A stretch of DNA of 64,000 nucleotides, taken from the NCBI GenBank assembly GCA_016703325.1, contig JADJCH010000004.1, forward strand, positions 133,492 through 197,491. Reading direction: 5' to 3'. The first letter of the stretch is position 1, and every line of letters begins with the position of its first letter. This DNA comes from Burkholderiales bacterium (GTDB lineage Bacteria > Pseudomonadota > Gammaproteobacteria > Burkholderiales > Burkholderiaceae_C). Position numbers and translations under genes: made by a program. Under the pieces are notes generated by a model. That model was not told the origin of the DNA. It was given only the letters and a program-made list of their open reading frames with translations, and searched no databases. Shown piece by piece: positions 33,211-42,183 of this stretch.

Positions 33211-35598
33211 TTGGACAAGATCCTTCTACAGATTGCGGCGGAGCTGAAGGTCCGCCCGGCGCAGGTCAACGCAGCCGTCGAGCTGCTGGACGGTGGGGCC
33301 ACGGTGCCCTTCATCGCCCGTTACCGCAAGGAAGCCACCGACGGCCTGGACGACACCCAGCTGCGTGAGCTGGAGGTGCGGCTGGTCTACCTGCGCGAGC
33401 TGGCGCAGCGCCGCGGCGCCATCCTCAAGAGCATCGACGAGCAGGGCAAGCTCACGCCCGAGCTGCGCGCCGCCATCGAGGCCGCGCCCACCAAGCAGGA
33501 GCTGGAAGACCTCTACCTGCCGTACAAGGTCAAGCGCCGCACCAAGGGCATGATCGCCCGGGAGGCAGGCATCGGCCCGCTGGCCGACCGCCTCTTCGCC
33601 GACCCGACGCTGGACCCGCGCGCCGAGGCCGCGGCTTTCATTGCCGCTTACGAAGGCGGCGCCGAGGCGCTGGCCACCGCCGGCTTTGCCGACGCGCTGG
33701 CGGTGCTGGACGGGGTGCGCGACATCCTCTCCGAGCGCTGGGCCGAGGACGCCGCGCTGGTCAAGACGCTGCGCGAGTGGCTGTGGGACGAGGGCCTGTT
33801 CCTTTCCAAGCTGATGGACGGCAAGAACGAGCAGGACGCTGACGTCGCCAAGTTCCGCGACTACTTCGACTACGACGAGCCGATCCGCCGCGTGCCCTCG
33901 CACCGCGCGCTGGCGGTGTTCCGCGGCCGCACGCTGGAGATCCTGGACGCCAAGCTGGTGCTCGACGAGGAAGTCGTGCCGGGCCAGCCCACGTTGGCAG
34001 AGGGCCGCATCGCTGTCCACCTGGGCTGGAGCCACGCGAAGCGGCCGTCGGATGACCTGATCCGCAAGACCATCGCCTGGACCTGGAAGGTCAAGCTCAG
34101 CCTGAGCCTGGAGCGTGACCTCTTCACCCGCCTGCGCGAGGATGCGGAGCAGGTGGCGATCAAGGTCTTCGGCGCCAACCTGCGTGACCTGCTGCTGGCC
34201 GCACCGGCCGGCAAGCGGGTGGTGATGGGGCTGGACCCGGGCATCCGCACCGGCGTGAAGGTCGCGGTGGTCAGCGACACCGGCAAGGTGCTGGACACCT
34301 CCACCGTCTACCCCCACGAGCCGCGCCGTGACTGGGAAGGCTCCATCCACACCCTCGGGCGGCTGTGTGCCACCCACGGGGTGAACCTGATCGCCATCGG
34401 CAATGGCACCGCCAGCCGGGAGACCGACAAGCTGGCCGCCGACCTGATCAAGCGCCTGCAACAGATCGCGCCGGACACGGCGATCGAGAAGGTCGTGGTG
34501 AGCGAAGCCGGCGCCTCGGTCTACTCCGCCAGCGAATACGCCAGCAAGGAGCTGCCCGAGCTGGACGTCTCGCTGCGCGGCGCGGTGTCCATCGCCCGCC
34601 GGCTGCAGGATCCGCTGGCCGAGCTGGTCAAGATCGATCCCAAGAGCATCGGCGTGGGCCAGTACCAGCACGACGTCAACCAGAGCGAACTGGCCCGCAC
34701 CCTGGGCGCGGTGGTCGAGGACTGCGTGAACTCGGTGGGTGTGGACCTGAACACCGCCTCGGCACCGCTGCTGTCGCGCGTCTCCGGCCTGAGCGCTGCG
34801 GTGGCGTCGAGCATCGTGCGCTGGCGCGACGCCAACGGCGCCTTCCGCAACCGCCGCCAACTGCTGGACGTGGCCGGGCTCGGCCCCAAGACCTTCGAGC
34901 AGGCGGCAGGCTTCCTGCGCATCCGCGGTGGCGACAACCCGCTGGACCTGTCGGGCGTGCACCCGGAAACCTACCCGGTGGTGGAGAAGATCATCGCCGC
35001 GGTGGGCCGCCCGGTTCACGAGCTGGTGGGCAATGCCGACGTGATCCGAAAGCTCAAGCCGGAGGCTTTCTCGGACGACAAGTTCGGCGCCATCACCGTC
35101 AAGGACATCCTCACCGAGCTGGAAAAGCCCGGCCGCGACCCGCGCCCGGACTTCAAGGTGGCGCGCTTCAATGACGGTGTCGAGGACATCAAGGACCTGC
35201 AGGAGGGCATGGTGCTGGAGGGCACGGTGTCCAACGTGGCGCAGTTCGGTGCCTTCGTCGACCTCGGTGTGCACCAGGACGGCCTGGTGCATGTCAGCCA
35301 GCTGTCCAACAAGTTCGTCAACGATGCGCGCGAGGTGGTCAAGACCGGCGACATCGTCAAGGTGCGGGTGATCGAGGTCGACCTGGCGCGCAAGCGCATC
35401 GCACTGACCATGAAGCTGGACGCACCGATGCAGGCCAAGGGCGCCGGCAAGGCGGCGGACAACAGCTTCCGCCCGGCCGGCCGGGGCGAGCGGGCCTCCG
35501 ACCGTTGCGCTCAGCCGCAACGCGGCGGCCGCAGCGAGCCGGCTGCAGGCGGAGCGATGGCGGCGGCCTTTGCCAAGCTGCAACAGGGTCGGCGCTGA
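33211..35598 (+). CDS. tex: Tex-family RNA-binding transcription accessory protein
   Basis: About 795 aa. Domain order is the Tex pattern: N-terminal helical region (IAAELKVRPAQV), YqgF/RuvC-like nuclease fold (VVMGLDPGIRTGVKVAVV), helix-hairpin-helix (LNTASAPLLSRVSGLS, NRRQLLDVAGLGPKTFEQAAGFL) and a C-terminal S1 domain (GMVLEGTVSNVAQFGAFVDLGVHQDGLVHVSQLS). The tail is Arg/Gly-rich. Start is uncertain: TTG 33211 begins right at the conserved N-terminus, while GTG 33100, overlapping the previous stop, would add 37 non-conserved residues. Confidence 0.93.
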   Translation: MDKILLQIAAELKVRPAQVNAAVELLDGGATVPFIARYRKEATDGLDDTQLRELEVRLVYLRELAQRRGAILKSIDEQGKLTPELRAAIEAAPTKQELEDLYLPYKVKRRTKGMIAREAGIGPLADRLFADPTLDPRAEAAAFIAAYEGGAEALATAGFADALAVLDGVRDILSERWAEDAALVKTLREWLWDEGLFLSKLMDGKNEQDADVAKFRDYFDYDEPIRRVPSHRALAVFRGRTLEILDAKLVLDEEVVPGQPTLAEGRIAVHLGWSHAKRPSDDLIRKTIAWTWKVKLSLSLERDLFTRLREDAEQVAIKVFGANLRDLLLAAPAGKRVVMGLDPGIRTGVKVAVVSDTGKVLDTSTVYPHEPRRDWEGSIHTLGRLCATHGVNLIAIGNGTASRETDKLAADLIKRLQQIAPDTAIEKVVVSEAGASVYSASEYASKELPELDVSLRGAVSIARRLQDPLAELVKIDPKSIGVGQYQHDVNQSELARTLGAVVEDCVNSVGVDLNTASAPLLSRVSGLSAAVASSIVRWRDANGAFRNRRQLLDVAGLGPKTFEQAAGFLRIRGGDNPLDLSGVHPETYPVVEKIIAAVGRPVHELVGNADVIRKLKPEAFSDDKFGAITVKDILTELEKPGRDPRPDFKVARFNDGVEDIKDLQEGMVLEGTVSNVAQFGAFVDLGVHQDGLVHVSQLSNKFVNDAREVVKTGDIVKVRVIEVDLARKRIALTMKLDAPMQAKGAGKAADNSFRPAGRGERASDRCAQPQRGGRSEPAAGGAMAAAFAKLQQGRR

Positions 35599-35726
35599 AG
35601 CGGACTTGCCCAGCCACCGGGACGGTGCCCGATCGGTCCGGCCCGGTCGAGGCCGGGCTTCAGCCGGGTTGCCTATGATTCGCTTCCCGGTGCAGGCCCC
35701 CAGGCCCGCCCGCTGGACTGCTGCAG

Positions 35727-38174
35727 ATGAGCTCGACACCTGATTCCCCCTCCGACCGCCGTGGACTGTCCGGCGCACTGGCCGCCTTCCGCCAATGGCT
35801 GGCCGTTCAGCCGCGGTGGCGTCAGGCCCTGGTCGGGCTCGGCGGCGTGCTGGCGGGCGTGTTCCTGCTGATGGGGGTGGCCGTGGCGGCCCTGCTGCCG
35901 CAGCTGCCGGACCTGGACCGGGTCACCGACTACCAGCCCCGTCAGCCCCTGCAGGTGTTCACCCGCGACGGGGTCGAGATCGCCCAGTTCGGCTCGGAGC
36001 GGCGGGTCTACCTGCCACTGGCGCAGATTCCCAGGCGCATGCAGGACGCGGTGGTGGCCGTGGAGGACGCGCGCTTTCGCGAGCACAGCGGCATCGACCC
36101 GATCGGCATTGCGCGCGCGGCCTGGTCGATGCTCACCGGTGGCAGCCGCCAGGGCGCCTCCACCATCACCCAGCAGGTGGCACGCACCTTCTTCCTCAGC
36201 TCCCGGCGCACGCTGGAGCGCAAGCTCAAGGAGGTGCTGCTGGCCCTGAAGATCGAACAGAAGCTGAGCAAGGACGAGATCCTGGAGCTCTACCTGAACC
36301 AGATCTACCTGGGCCACCGAGCCTACGGGTTCGGGGCGGCGGCACAGGTCTACTTCGGCAAGACGCTGGACCAGCTCGGCACGGCAGAGGTGGCCATGCT
36401 GGCCGGCCTGCCGCAGAACCCCGCCTATGCCAACCCGATCAGCAACCTGGAGCGGGCCACCACGCGGCAGCGGGTGGTGCTGCAGCGCATGCTCGTCACA
36501 GGCGTCATCAACCAGGCCGAACACGACGCTGCCCGGGCGCAGAAACTGGTGATCCGCTCCCGGCTCTACGCCGCCGTGCATGCCGAACATGTGGCCGAAA
36601 TGGCGCGCAAGGTGGTCTACGAGAAGTACGGCGAGCGCGCCTACACCGAGGGCTTCAAGGTCACCACCTCGCTGGTGGCCGTCGAACAGCAGGCGGCCTG
36701 GACGGCCCTGCGCCGCGGCCTGATGGACCACGAGCGCCGCCAGCCCTGGCGCGGCCCGGAGGACCAGGAGGAGCTGCCTGCCGATGCGGAGCCCGGCAGC
36801 GCGGCGGTGGCCCAGGCCCTGAAGGAACACCGCGATGACGAGGACCTGCGCGTGGCCATCGTGCTGCAGGCCTCACCCAAGGAGATCCGCGCCCAGCTGG
36901 CCAGTGGCGAGGTGGTGAGCATCACCGGGGAAGGCCTGCGCTGGGCCCAGTCCGGCCTCGGACCCAGGGCCACGAAGCCGCTGCTGATCTCGCGCGGCTC
37001 CATCCTGCGGCTGGTGGCCCAGTCCGCCCGCCCGGCCCGGGGGGCCACCACGGAGCCGGGGGCCTTGAGCTGGTCGGTGGTGCAGTGGCCGCAGGTGCAA
37101 GGCGCGCTGGTGTCGATGGAGCCCACCACCGGGCGGGTGCGCGCGCTGGTGGGCGGCTTTGACTTCACCCGACAGCCCTTCAACCACGTCACCCAGGCCT
37201 GGCGCCAGCCGGGATCCAGCTTCAAGCCCTTCCTGTACTCGGCGGCACTGGAGCACGGCATCATGCCGGAGACGCTGGTCAACGACGCGCCACTGCACCT
37301 GCCGGACTCCGAAGCAGTGGCCAACGGCGCCTGGAACCCGCAGAACTCCGACGGTGAGTTCGCCGGCCCGATCACCCTGCGCCAGGCGCTGGCCAAATCC
37401 AAGAACCTGGTCAGTGTGCGGGTGCTGCGCCACCTGGGCACCACCCAGGCGCTGGACTGGGTACAGAAGTTCGGCTTCGACCGCGAACGGCACCCCGACA
37501 ACCTCACCCTGGCCCTGGGTGCAGGCAGCACCACACCGATGCAGATGGCCGCTGCCTACTCGGTGTTTGCCAACGGCGGCTACCGCGTGGCCACCACGGT
37601 GATCGAACGCGTCACCGATGCTGCCGGCAAGGTCGTCTTCGAGGCGCCAGCTGCTGCACCGCTGGTGGAAGAGAACCGGGTGCTGCCGGCCCGCAACGTC
37701 TTCCTCACCGGCACGCTGATGCAGGAAGTCACCCGCAGCGGCACGGCGGCCCGGGCCCAGGGAGCCCTCAAGCGCAGCGACCTGTACGGCAAGACCGGCA
37801 CCACCAACGACGCGGTGGACGCCTGGTTCGCCGGCTACCAGCCCGGCGTGGTGGCGGTGGTGTGGATCGGCTACGACGAACCCCGCAGCCTGGGAAGCCG
37901 CGAGACCGGAGGCGGCCTGGCCCTGCCGGTGTGGATCGGCTACATGGATCGCGCGCTGCGGGGTGTGGCACCGGTACAGCCGCCGGTGCCCGACGGCGTG
38001 GTGGACGTGGGCGGCCAGTGGCGCTACGGTGAATACGCCGAAGGCGGCTTCGTCCCCGGCATCGGATTGGAGGACACGGTGATGGCAGGCGATGCACCGG
38101 TGTCGGCCGCCTCCGGCAGCCTGGGCGCAGCCCCTGCGGCCAGCGGCGCCGCGGTGCCCCAGACCGAACGCTGA
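35727..38174 (+). CDS. mrcA: Penicillin-binding protein 1A (bifunctional class A PBP)
   Basis: 815 aa. N-terminal membrane anchor (residues ~36-60), GT51 transglycosylase domain (VEDARFREHSGID with the catalytic Glu, GASTITQQVARTFFL, ELYLNQIYLG), an OB-like linker domain and the transpeptidase domain with SSFKP (nucleophile Ser ~497), SKN and KTGTT (~689). Polymerises and cross-links peptidoglycan. ATG 35727; a TATGAT hexamer at 35674 could be its -10. An Ala/Ser/Pro tail closes the protein. Confidence 0.95.
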   Translation: MSSTPDSPSDRRGLSGALAAFRQWLAVQPRWRQALVGLGGVLAGVFLLMGVAVAALLPQLPDLDRVTDYQPRQPLQVFTRDGVEIAQFGSERRVYLPLAQIPRRMQDAVVAVEDARFREHSGIDPIGIARAAWSMLTGGSRQGASTITQQVARTFFLSSRRTLERKLKEVLLALKIEQKLSKDEILELYLNQIYLGHRAYGFGAAAQVYFGKTLDQLGTAEVAMLAGLPQNPAYANPISNLERATTRQRVVLQRMLVTGVINQAEHDAARAQKLVIRSRLYAAVHAEHVAEMARKVVYEKYGERAYTEGFKVTTSLVAVEQQAAWTALRRGLMDHERRQPWRGPEDQEELPADAEPGSAAVAQALKEHRDDEDLRVAIVLQASPKEIRAQLASGEVVSITGEGLRWAQSGLGPRATKPLLISRGSILRLVAQSARPARGATTEPGALSWSVVQWPQVQGALVSMEPTTGRVRALVGGFDFTRQPFNHVTQAWRQPGSSFKPFLYSAALEHGIMPETLVNDAPLHLPDSEAVANGAWNPQNSDGEFAGPITLRQALAKSKNLVSVRVLRHLGTTQALDWVQKFGFDRERHPDNLTLALGAGSTTPMQMAAAYSVFANGGYRVATTVIERVTDAAGKVVFEAPAAAPLVEENRVLPARNVFLTGTLMQEVTRSGTAARAQGALKRSDLYGKTGTTNDAVDAWFAGYQPGVVAVVWIGYDEPRSLGSRETGGGLALPVWIGYMDRALRGVAPVQPPVPDGVVDVGGQWRYGEYAEGGFVPGIGLEDTVMAGDAPVSAASGSLGAAPAASGAAVPQTER

Positions 38175-38204
38175 CCCCTGCGCTGCACTCGGGGCCTCCC
38201 TTCG

Positions 38205-39335
38205 ATGGCTTCACCCGCCCTGCGCCTGTTCGCCGGACCGGTCGCCGCTGCAGCGATCCGGGCCGACGGCCTCCAGCCTCAGCAGGTGCGCGCCTTCCCG
38301 GCTGCCGCGGGTGGGCCCAAGGGCCTGATCCTCAACCCGCTGGACCGCCTGCTGCTGGGCCATTGGCTGAACCGCCCCGGCCGGCCGCCGCTGCACCTGG
38401 TGGGTGCCAGCATCGGCGCCTGGCGCATGGCCAGTGCCATGGCCCCCGATGCGGACAGCGCCCTGGCGCGCATGGCGCAGGACTACATCGATGCAGACTA
38501 CACCCCACCGGCCGGCCAGCCACTGACGCCCGCCTTCATCGCCGAGCGCTACCGGCAACTGCTGGCACAGCACTTCGACACGGTGACCGGCGGCCAGATT
38601 GATCGACTCCTGTCCCGACCCGGTTACCGTCTGCACCTGCTCACCACGGCCGGTCGATCGGCCCTGTTGCAGCGCGAACGCCGTGGGGCGACCCTGGCCG
38701 GCTACGCGGCCGCCTGGTGTGCCAATGCCATCCACCGGCGTGGCTTGGGCGGCTGGCTGCAGCGGGTGCTGTTCAGCGACCCGCGCGATGCGCTCCCCTT
38801 GCCCTGGGACGACCTGCCGACCCAGCTGGTGCCGCTGCGTCCGGACAACCTGCTGCCGGCACTGCAGGCCTCGGGCTCCATCCCGTTCTGGCTCAGCGCG
38901 GTGCACGACATCCCCGGCGCTGCCCCGGGCGCCCACTGGGACGGCGGCATCACCGACTACCACCTGCACTGGCCCTGGGCGGCGCTGCTGGCCCCGGACG
39001 AAGCCACCCGGCCCCCCGGTGCACACACCCCCCTGGTGCTCTACCCGCATTTCCAGCCCCACCTGGTGCCCGGCTGGCTGGACAAACCCTGGAAACAACG
39101 CCACCGCCCCACGCCGGGCCTGGACAACCTGCTGCTGCTCTGCCCGAACCCGGCCTGGATCGCCACACTGCCCGGCGGCAAGCTGCCCGACCGCAACGAC
39201 TTCAAGGCCCTGCCGACTCTCGAACGCCAGCAACGCTGGCGGATTGCGGTGGCCGAAAGCCAACGCCTGGCCGACGAATTCGCCCAGTGGTTGGAGGACG
39301 GCTGCCCGGCCGACCGGCTGGAGGCGTTGGGCTGA
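38205..39335 (+). CDS. Patatin-like phospholipase-family protein
   Basis: 376 aa. The serine-elbow GASIG (VGASIGAWRM, ~residue 66-75) and DGG in HWDGGITDYH fit the Ser-Asp dyad of patatins, and GGPKGLILNPLD could supply the oxyanion glycines. No signal peptide or membrane helix is visible. Known members hydrolyse lipid acyl esters; this subgroup is not characterised to my knowledge. It starts 30 bp after the PBP1A stop and may be co-transcribed. Confidence 0.75.
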   Translation: MASPALRLFAGPVAAAAIRADGLQPQQVRAFPAAAGGPKGLILNPLDRLLLGHWLNRPGRPPLHLVGASIGAWRMASAMAPDADSALARMAQDYIDADYTPPAGQPLTPAFIAERYRQLLAQHFDTVTGGQIDRLLSRPGYRLHLLTTAGRSALLQRERRGATLAGYAAAWCANAIHRRGLGGWLQRVLFSDPRDALPLPWDDLPTQLVPLRPDNLLPALQASGSIPFWLSAVHDIPGAAPGAHWDGGITDYHLHWPWAALLAPDEATRPPGAHTPLVLYPHFQPHLVPGWLDKPWKQRHRPTPGLDNLLLLCPNPAWIATLPGGKLPDRNDFKALPTLERQQRWRIAVAESQRLADEFAQWLEDGCPADRLEALG

Positions 39336-39461
39336 GACGGGTGGCGCGGGGAACTGGCGGTGGGGCGTCGGTCGGCCCCGAAGGCTGCGGTGCCAGGTTC
39401 CGAGTGACGTGAAGCAGATCAGCAACCAATCGGCCGGACTGCGGCAACGCGGCTTCGGGGT

Positions 39462-39479
39462 CTTGAGTCTTGACTCAAG
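39462..39479 (-). terminator. Palindrome after the toxin gene
   Basis: CTTGAGTC-TT-GACTCAAG, an 8-bp perfect inverted repeat, sits 11 bp beyond the toxin stop. It could end the toxin-antitoxin transcript; there is no U-tract, so confidence is low. Confidence 0.35.
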
Positions 39480-39490
39480 CCCGGTGAGAG

Positions 39491-39844
39491 TCACCCGATG
39501 ACATCGCCGATGACCTGGCGCAGCGCCTTGGCATCGGCGGCGGAGAGCTGGCCCATGGTGCGGATGACGAGGTGCTGCTCTATGGTGGTGAACACCGGCT
39601 TGAGCACGGATTGCTTGATGAGACCTGCTGACTGCCAGTCGCCGACCATCGCCTCACCGAAGCCCAGCGGAGTGCGTACCTGGCTGGTGATGGCCATGAT
39701 GACGATATCGCGCCGGCTGGCGTTGTATCCGGCGCTTGAGACGACAGCGGCCGGGCGCTTCTTGGTGCCTGACTGATCCGTGAATGGAAACGGCACCAGC
39801 ACCACGTCGCCAGAACAGAACCTCGAGGCGTTGGCCATGGGCAT
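39491..39844 (-). CDS. MazF/PemK-family toxin endoribonuclease
   Basis: 117 aa. GDVVLVPFPFTDQSGTKKRPAAVVSS is the standard PemK/MazF start, and the conserved Arg/Thr (RDIVIMAITSQ) follows. Members cleave mRNA at short motifs. ATG at 39844-39842 overlaps the antitoxin stop in TGATG, so translation is coupled, usual for a type II toxin-antitoxin pair. A GTG one codon upstream and an ATG at 39838 are less likely. Confidence 0.9.
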   Translation of the reverse strand: MPMANASRFCSGDVVLVPFPFTDQSGTKKRPAAVVSSAGYNASRRDIVIMAITSQVRTPLGFGEAMVGDWQSAGLIKQSVLKPVFTTIEQHLVIRTMGQLSAADAKALRQVIGDVIG

Positions 39845-40044
39845 CACAGGCGGTCGTAAGCCGCGTCCTCATCGTTGTCCCAGACCTGGACGAAGCTGGC
39901 TTCACTGGCTCTGGCGGCGGCGTACGTGAGGCGCTGCTCGTCTTCGCGGGAGCGCAGGAAATCGACGAAGTCCTCCACCTCTGCCATGCGCTGAGGCGGC
40001 AGTTGCTTGATCTTGTCGATCAACACCTGTTCGGCGGCGGTCAT
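39844..40044 (-). CDS. DUF2281-like antitoxin
   Basis: 66 aa. The core LIDKIKQLPPQRMAEVEDFVDFLRSRE matches the DUF2281 pattern found in antitoxins of PemK/VapC systems; the C-terminal acidic part (VQVWDNDEDAAYDRL) probably wraps the toxin. Start ATG 40044 overlaps the stop of a 32-codon leader ORF (ATGA), and its own stop overlaps the toxin start. Confidence 0.85.
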   Translation of the reverse strand: MTAAEQVLIDKIKQLPPQRMAEVEDFVDFLRSREDEQRLTYAAARASEASFVQVWDNDEDAAYDRL

Positions 40045-40139
40045 GGCATCGGCTCCATCGGGGTCTTGTGCTTGACTGTGTCTTGATGGGCGGCGGGGTT
40101 CGCCGTCGCCTCTGGCACCTCGATGTGAAGGGTGGTCAT
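40041..40139 (-). CDS. 32-aa leader ORF of the toxin-antitoxin operon
   Basis: A short frame starting with MTTLHIEVPEA and ending in an ATGA overlap with the antitoxin start. It has the best ribosome-binding site of the operon (AGGAGG about 9 nt before ATG), whereas the antitoxin has none of its own. The MTTLHIEVPEA start resembles the N-terminal strand of antitoxins, so it may be a remnant of an antitoxin N-terminus or a coupling leader. Not recognised as a known protein. Confidence 0.5.
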   Translation of the reverse strand: MTTLHIEVPEATANPAAHQDTVKHKTPMEPMP

Positions 40140-40338
40140 GGTTTCAAGCCTCCTGTGGGCTCTGAGCGCTGGTGGGTGAACCCGTGCGAGCGTATGTGAA
40201 CGAAACCAGCAGAATCCGTTTGGACTCGGGTGCCGCCTCAAGATGCGTTGCTGCCATGCCGGGCATCGGTCCGGCGACGCGTTGCGCGCAGTATACGAAG
40301 ACCGTCCTTTGCAATTCACCCGGAGGCGGACCCTCAGG

Positions 40339-42099
40339 TCAGGCCGGTGGCGTGGACTCCGTACGCGCATCGCGCTGATCCTGCTCCACCTGCAGCAGCC
40401 GCCACAGCAGCTTGCCGCTGGCGCTTTTGGGCAGTTGCTCGACGAATTCCACCTGTCGCGGCACCTTGTAGACCGCCATGTGTTCACGCGACCAGGCGAT
40501 CACATCCGCCTCGGTCAGCGTCTCACGCGCCTCGGGTTTGGGCACGATCACCGCCTTGACGCTTTCGCCGCGGTAGTCGTCCCGGGTGGCGATGATGCAG
40601 ACCTCCTGCACGCCTGGGTGGCGGTAGAGCAGGGCTTCCACCTCGGCCGGCCAGACCTTGAAGCCGCTGGCGTTGATCATGCGCTTGAGGCGGTCGGCCA
40701 TCGTGTGGTAGCCGTCCGCATCGACCCGGCCGAGGTCGCCGGTGCGGAACCAGCGCAGCCCGTCCAGCTCGACAAAAGCCGCCCGGGTGGCGTCCGGGTT
40801 GCGCCAGTAGCCCTGGAAGACCTGCGGGCCGTGCACCAGGATCTCGCCCACCTCGCCGGTTGCGACATCGTGCAGCGTGTCCGGGTCCACCACCCGCGCC
40901 CGGGTGCTGAGGTAGGGGATGCCCAGGCACTGGCGGCGCACCGCGCCGGGTGGGTTGGAGTGGGTGGGGCCGGAGGTCTCGGTCAGGCCGTAACCCTCGA
41001 TGTAGTCCAGCCCCAGCTCGTTCTTCAGCCGGGTGGCGATGGCCTCCGGCATGGCCGCGCCGCCGCCGCCGATGTAGCGCAGGCTGCGCAGCATGGCCGG
41101 CTGCAGGTCGGGTTTGCCGAGCAGGTCGATCACCATGGTCGGGATGTTGGGCCAGTGGGTGACGCGCTGCTGCTCGATCGCGGCGGCGGCCACATCGCGG
41201 TCCCAGCGCGGCAGCAGCACGATGGAGGCGCCCAGGCGGATCGCCGCCAGCATCGCCATCACCATGCCGGTGATGTGGAACATCGGCACCACGATCAGCA
41301 TCACGTCGCCAGGGCGCAGGTCGAGCCAGTCCTGGCTGGTCATCGCGTTGTGCATCAGGCTGGCGTGGTTGTGCATGCAGCCTTTGGCCGCGCCGGTGGT
41401 GCCGCTGGTGTAGGGAAGGACGGCCAGGTCCTGCCCCTGCGTGCTGAGCGGCCCGGGGCGCAGGCCGCGGGCGACCAGGTCGGTCCAGGCGTGCACGCTG
41501 CCACCGGCCAGCGTCGGCTTGGGGTGGCGCGTCGGCAACCAGCGCCGCCAGTGCAGCGGCCAGCCTGCCTGGGCCGCTTCGATGTCGTCCGGCAGCGCCT
41601 CGGCGAGGTCGAACACCACCAGATGCTCCAGCCGCGCACCGCCTTCGCCCTGCAGCATCTCCTGCGCGCGTGCCAGCTCGCCGGCGATGTCGGAGGACGC
41701 CAGGGCCACCCGGGCGCCGGAGTCCTGGATGTAGTGGTCGAGTTCGTCGGCCTTGTTCATCGGGTTGACCGGCACCACCACTGCGTTGGCGCGCAGGACG
41801 GCGTGGTAACCCAGCAGGAACTGCGGACAGTTCTGCATGAAGACGATCACCCGATCGCCTGCGCCAACGCCCAGTGCCAGCAGCGCGCCGGCCAGGCGTT
41901 CGGCCTCGTCGTGCAGGGCCTGCCAGGTCCAGCGGCGGCCCAGGAAGTCCAGGCCGACGGCCTGCGGTTCGGCCTCGGCGCGGCGTTCGAGCGCCTGCCA
42001 GAGGGATTCGTCCGGCACGTCCAGCGCACGGGGCACGCCAGCGGGCCAGAAGCGGTGGTGCGGCGCCTCGGGGGGCGCCGGGTGGTGGAAGACGTTCAT
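40339..42099 (-). CDS. AMP-dependent acyl-CoA ligase (long-chain fatty-acid type)
   Basis: 586 aa ANL-superfamily enzyme activating a carboxylate to acyl-AMP and then acyl-CoA. P-loop YTSGTTGAAKGCMHNH (~residue 227), VPMFHITGM, EGYGLTETSGPTHSNPPG, WFRTGDLGRVDADGY and the C-terminal catalytic Lys in PKSASGKLLWRLL. Fatty or aromatic acids are possible substrates. Start ATG 42099. It forms a minus-strand group with an APH-like kinase and a Bug receptor; the group probably serves uptake and catabolism of an organic acid. Confidence 0.9.
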   Translation of the reverse strand: MNVFHHPAPPEAPHHRFWPAGVPRALDVPDESLWQALERRAEAEPQAVGLDFLGRRWTWQALHDEAERLAGALLALGVGAGDRVIVFMQNCPQFLLGYHAVLRANAVVVPVNPMNKADELDHYIQDSGARVALASSDIAGELARAQEMLQGEGGARLEHLVVFDLAEALPDDIEAAQAGWPLHWRRWLPTRHPKPTLAGGSVHAWTDLVARGLRPGPLSTQGQDLAVLPYTSGTTGAAKGCMHNHASLMHNAMTSQDWLDLRPGDVMLIVVPMFHITGMVMAMLAAIRLGASIVLLPRWDRDVAAAAIEQQRVTHWPNIPTMVIDLLGKPDLQPAMLRSLRYIGGGGAAMPEAIATRLKNELGLDYIEGYGLTETSGPTHSNPPGAVRRQCLGIPYLSTRARVVDPDTLHDVATGEVGEILVHGPQVFQGYWRNPDATRAAFVELDGLRWFRTGDLGRVDADGYHTMADRLKRMINASGFKVWPAEVEALLYRHPGVQEVCIIATRDDYRGESVKAVIVPKPEARETLTEADVIAWSREHMAVYKVPRQVEFVEQLPKSASGKLLWRLLQVEQDQRDARTESTPPA

Positions 42100-42183
42100 G
42101 GTCCGGATGCGGTAGGGAAAACGGGCAGCAGGGGCCGTGGGCAAGGTGGGCACGGCGTGGCCGTGCGCAGGCGCCGGGCGGGT

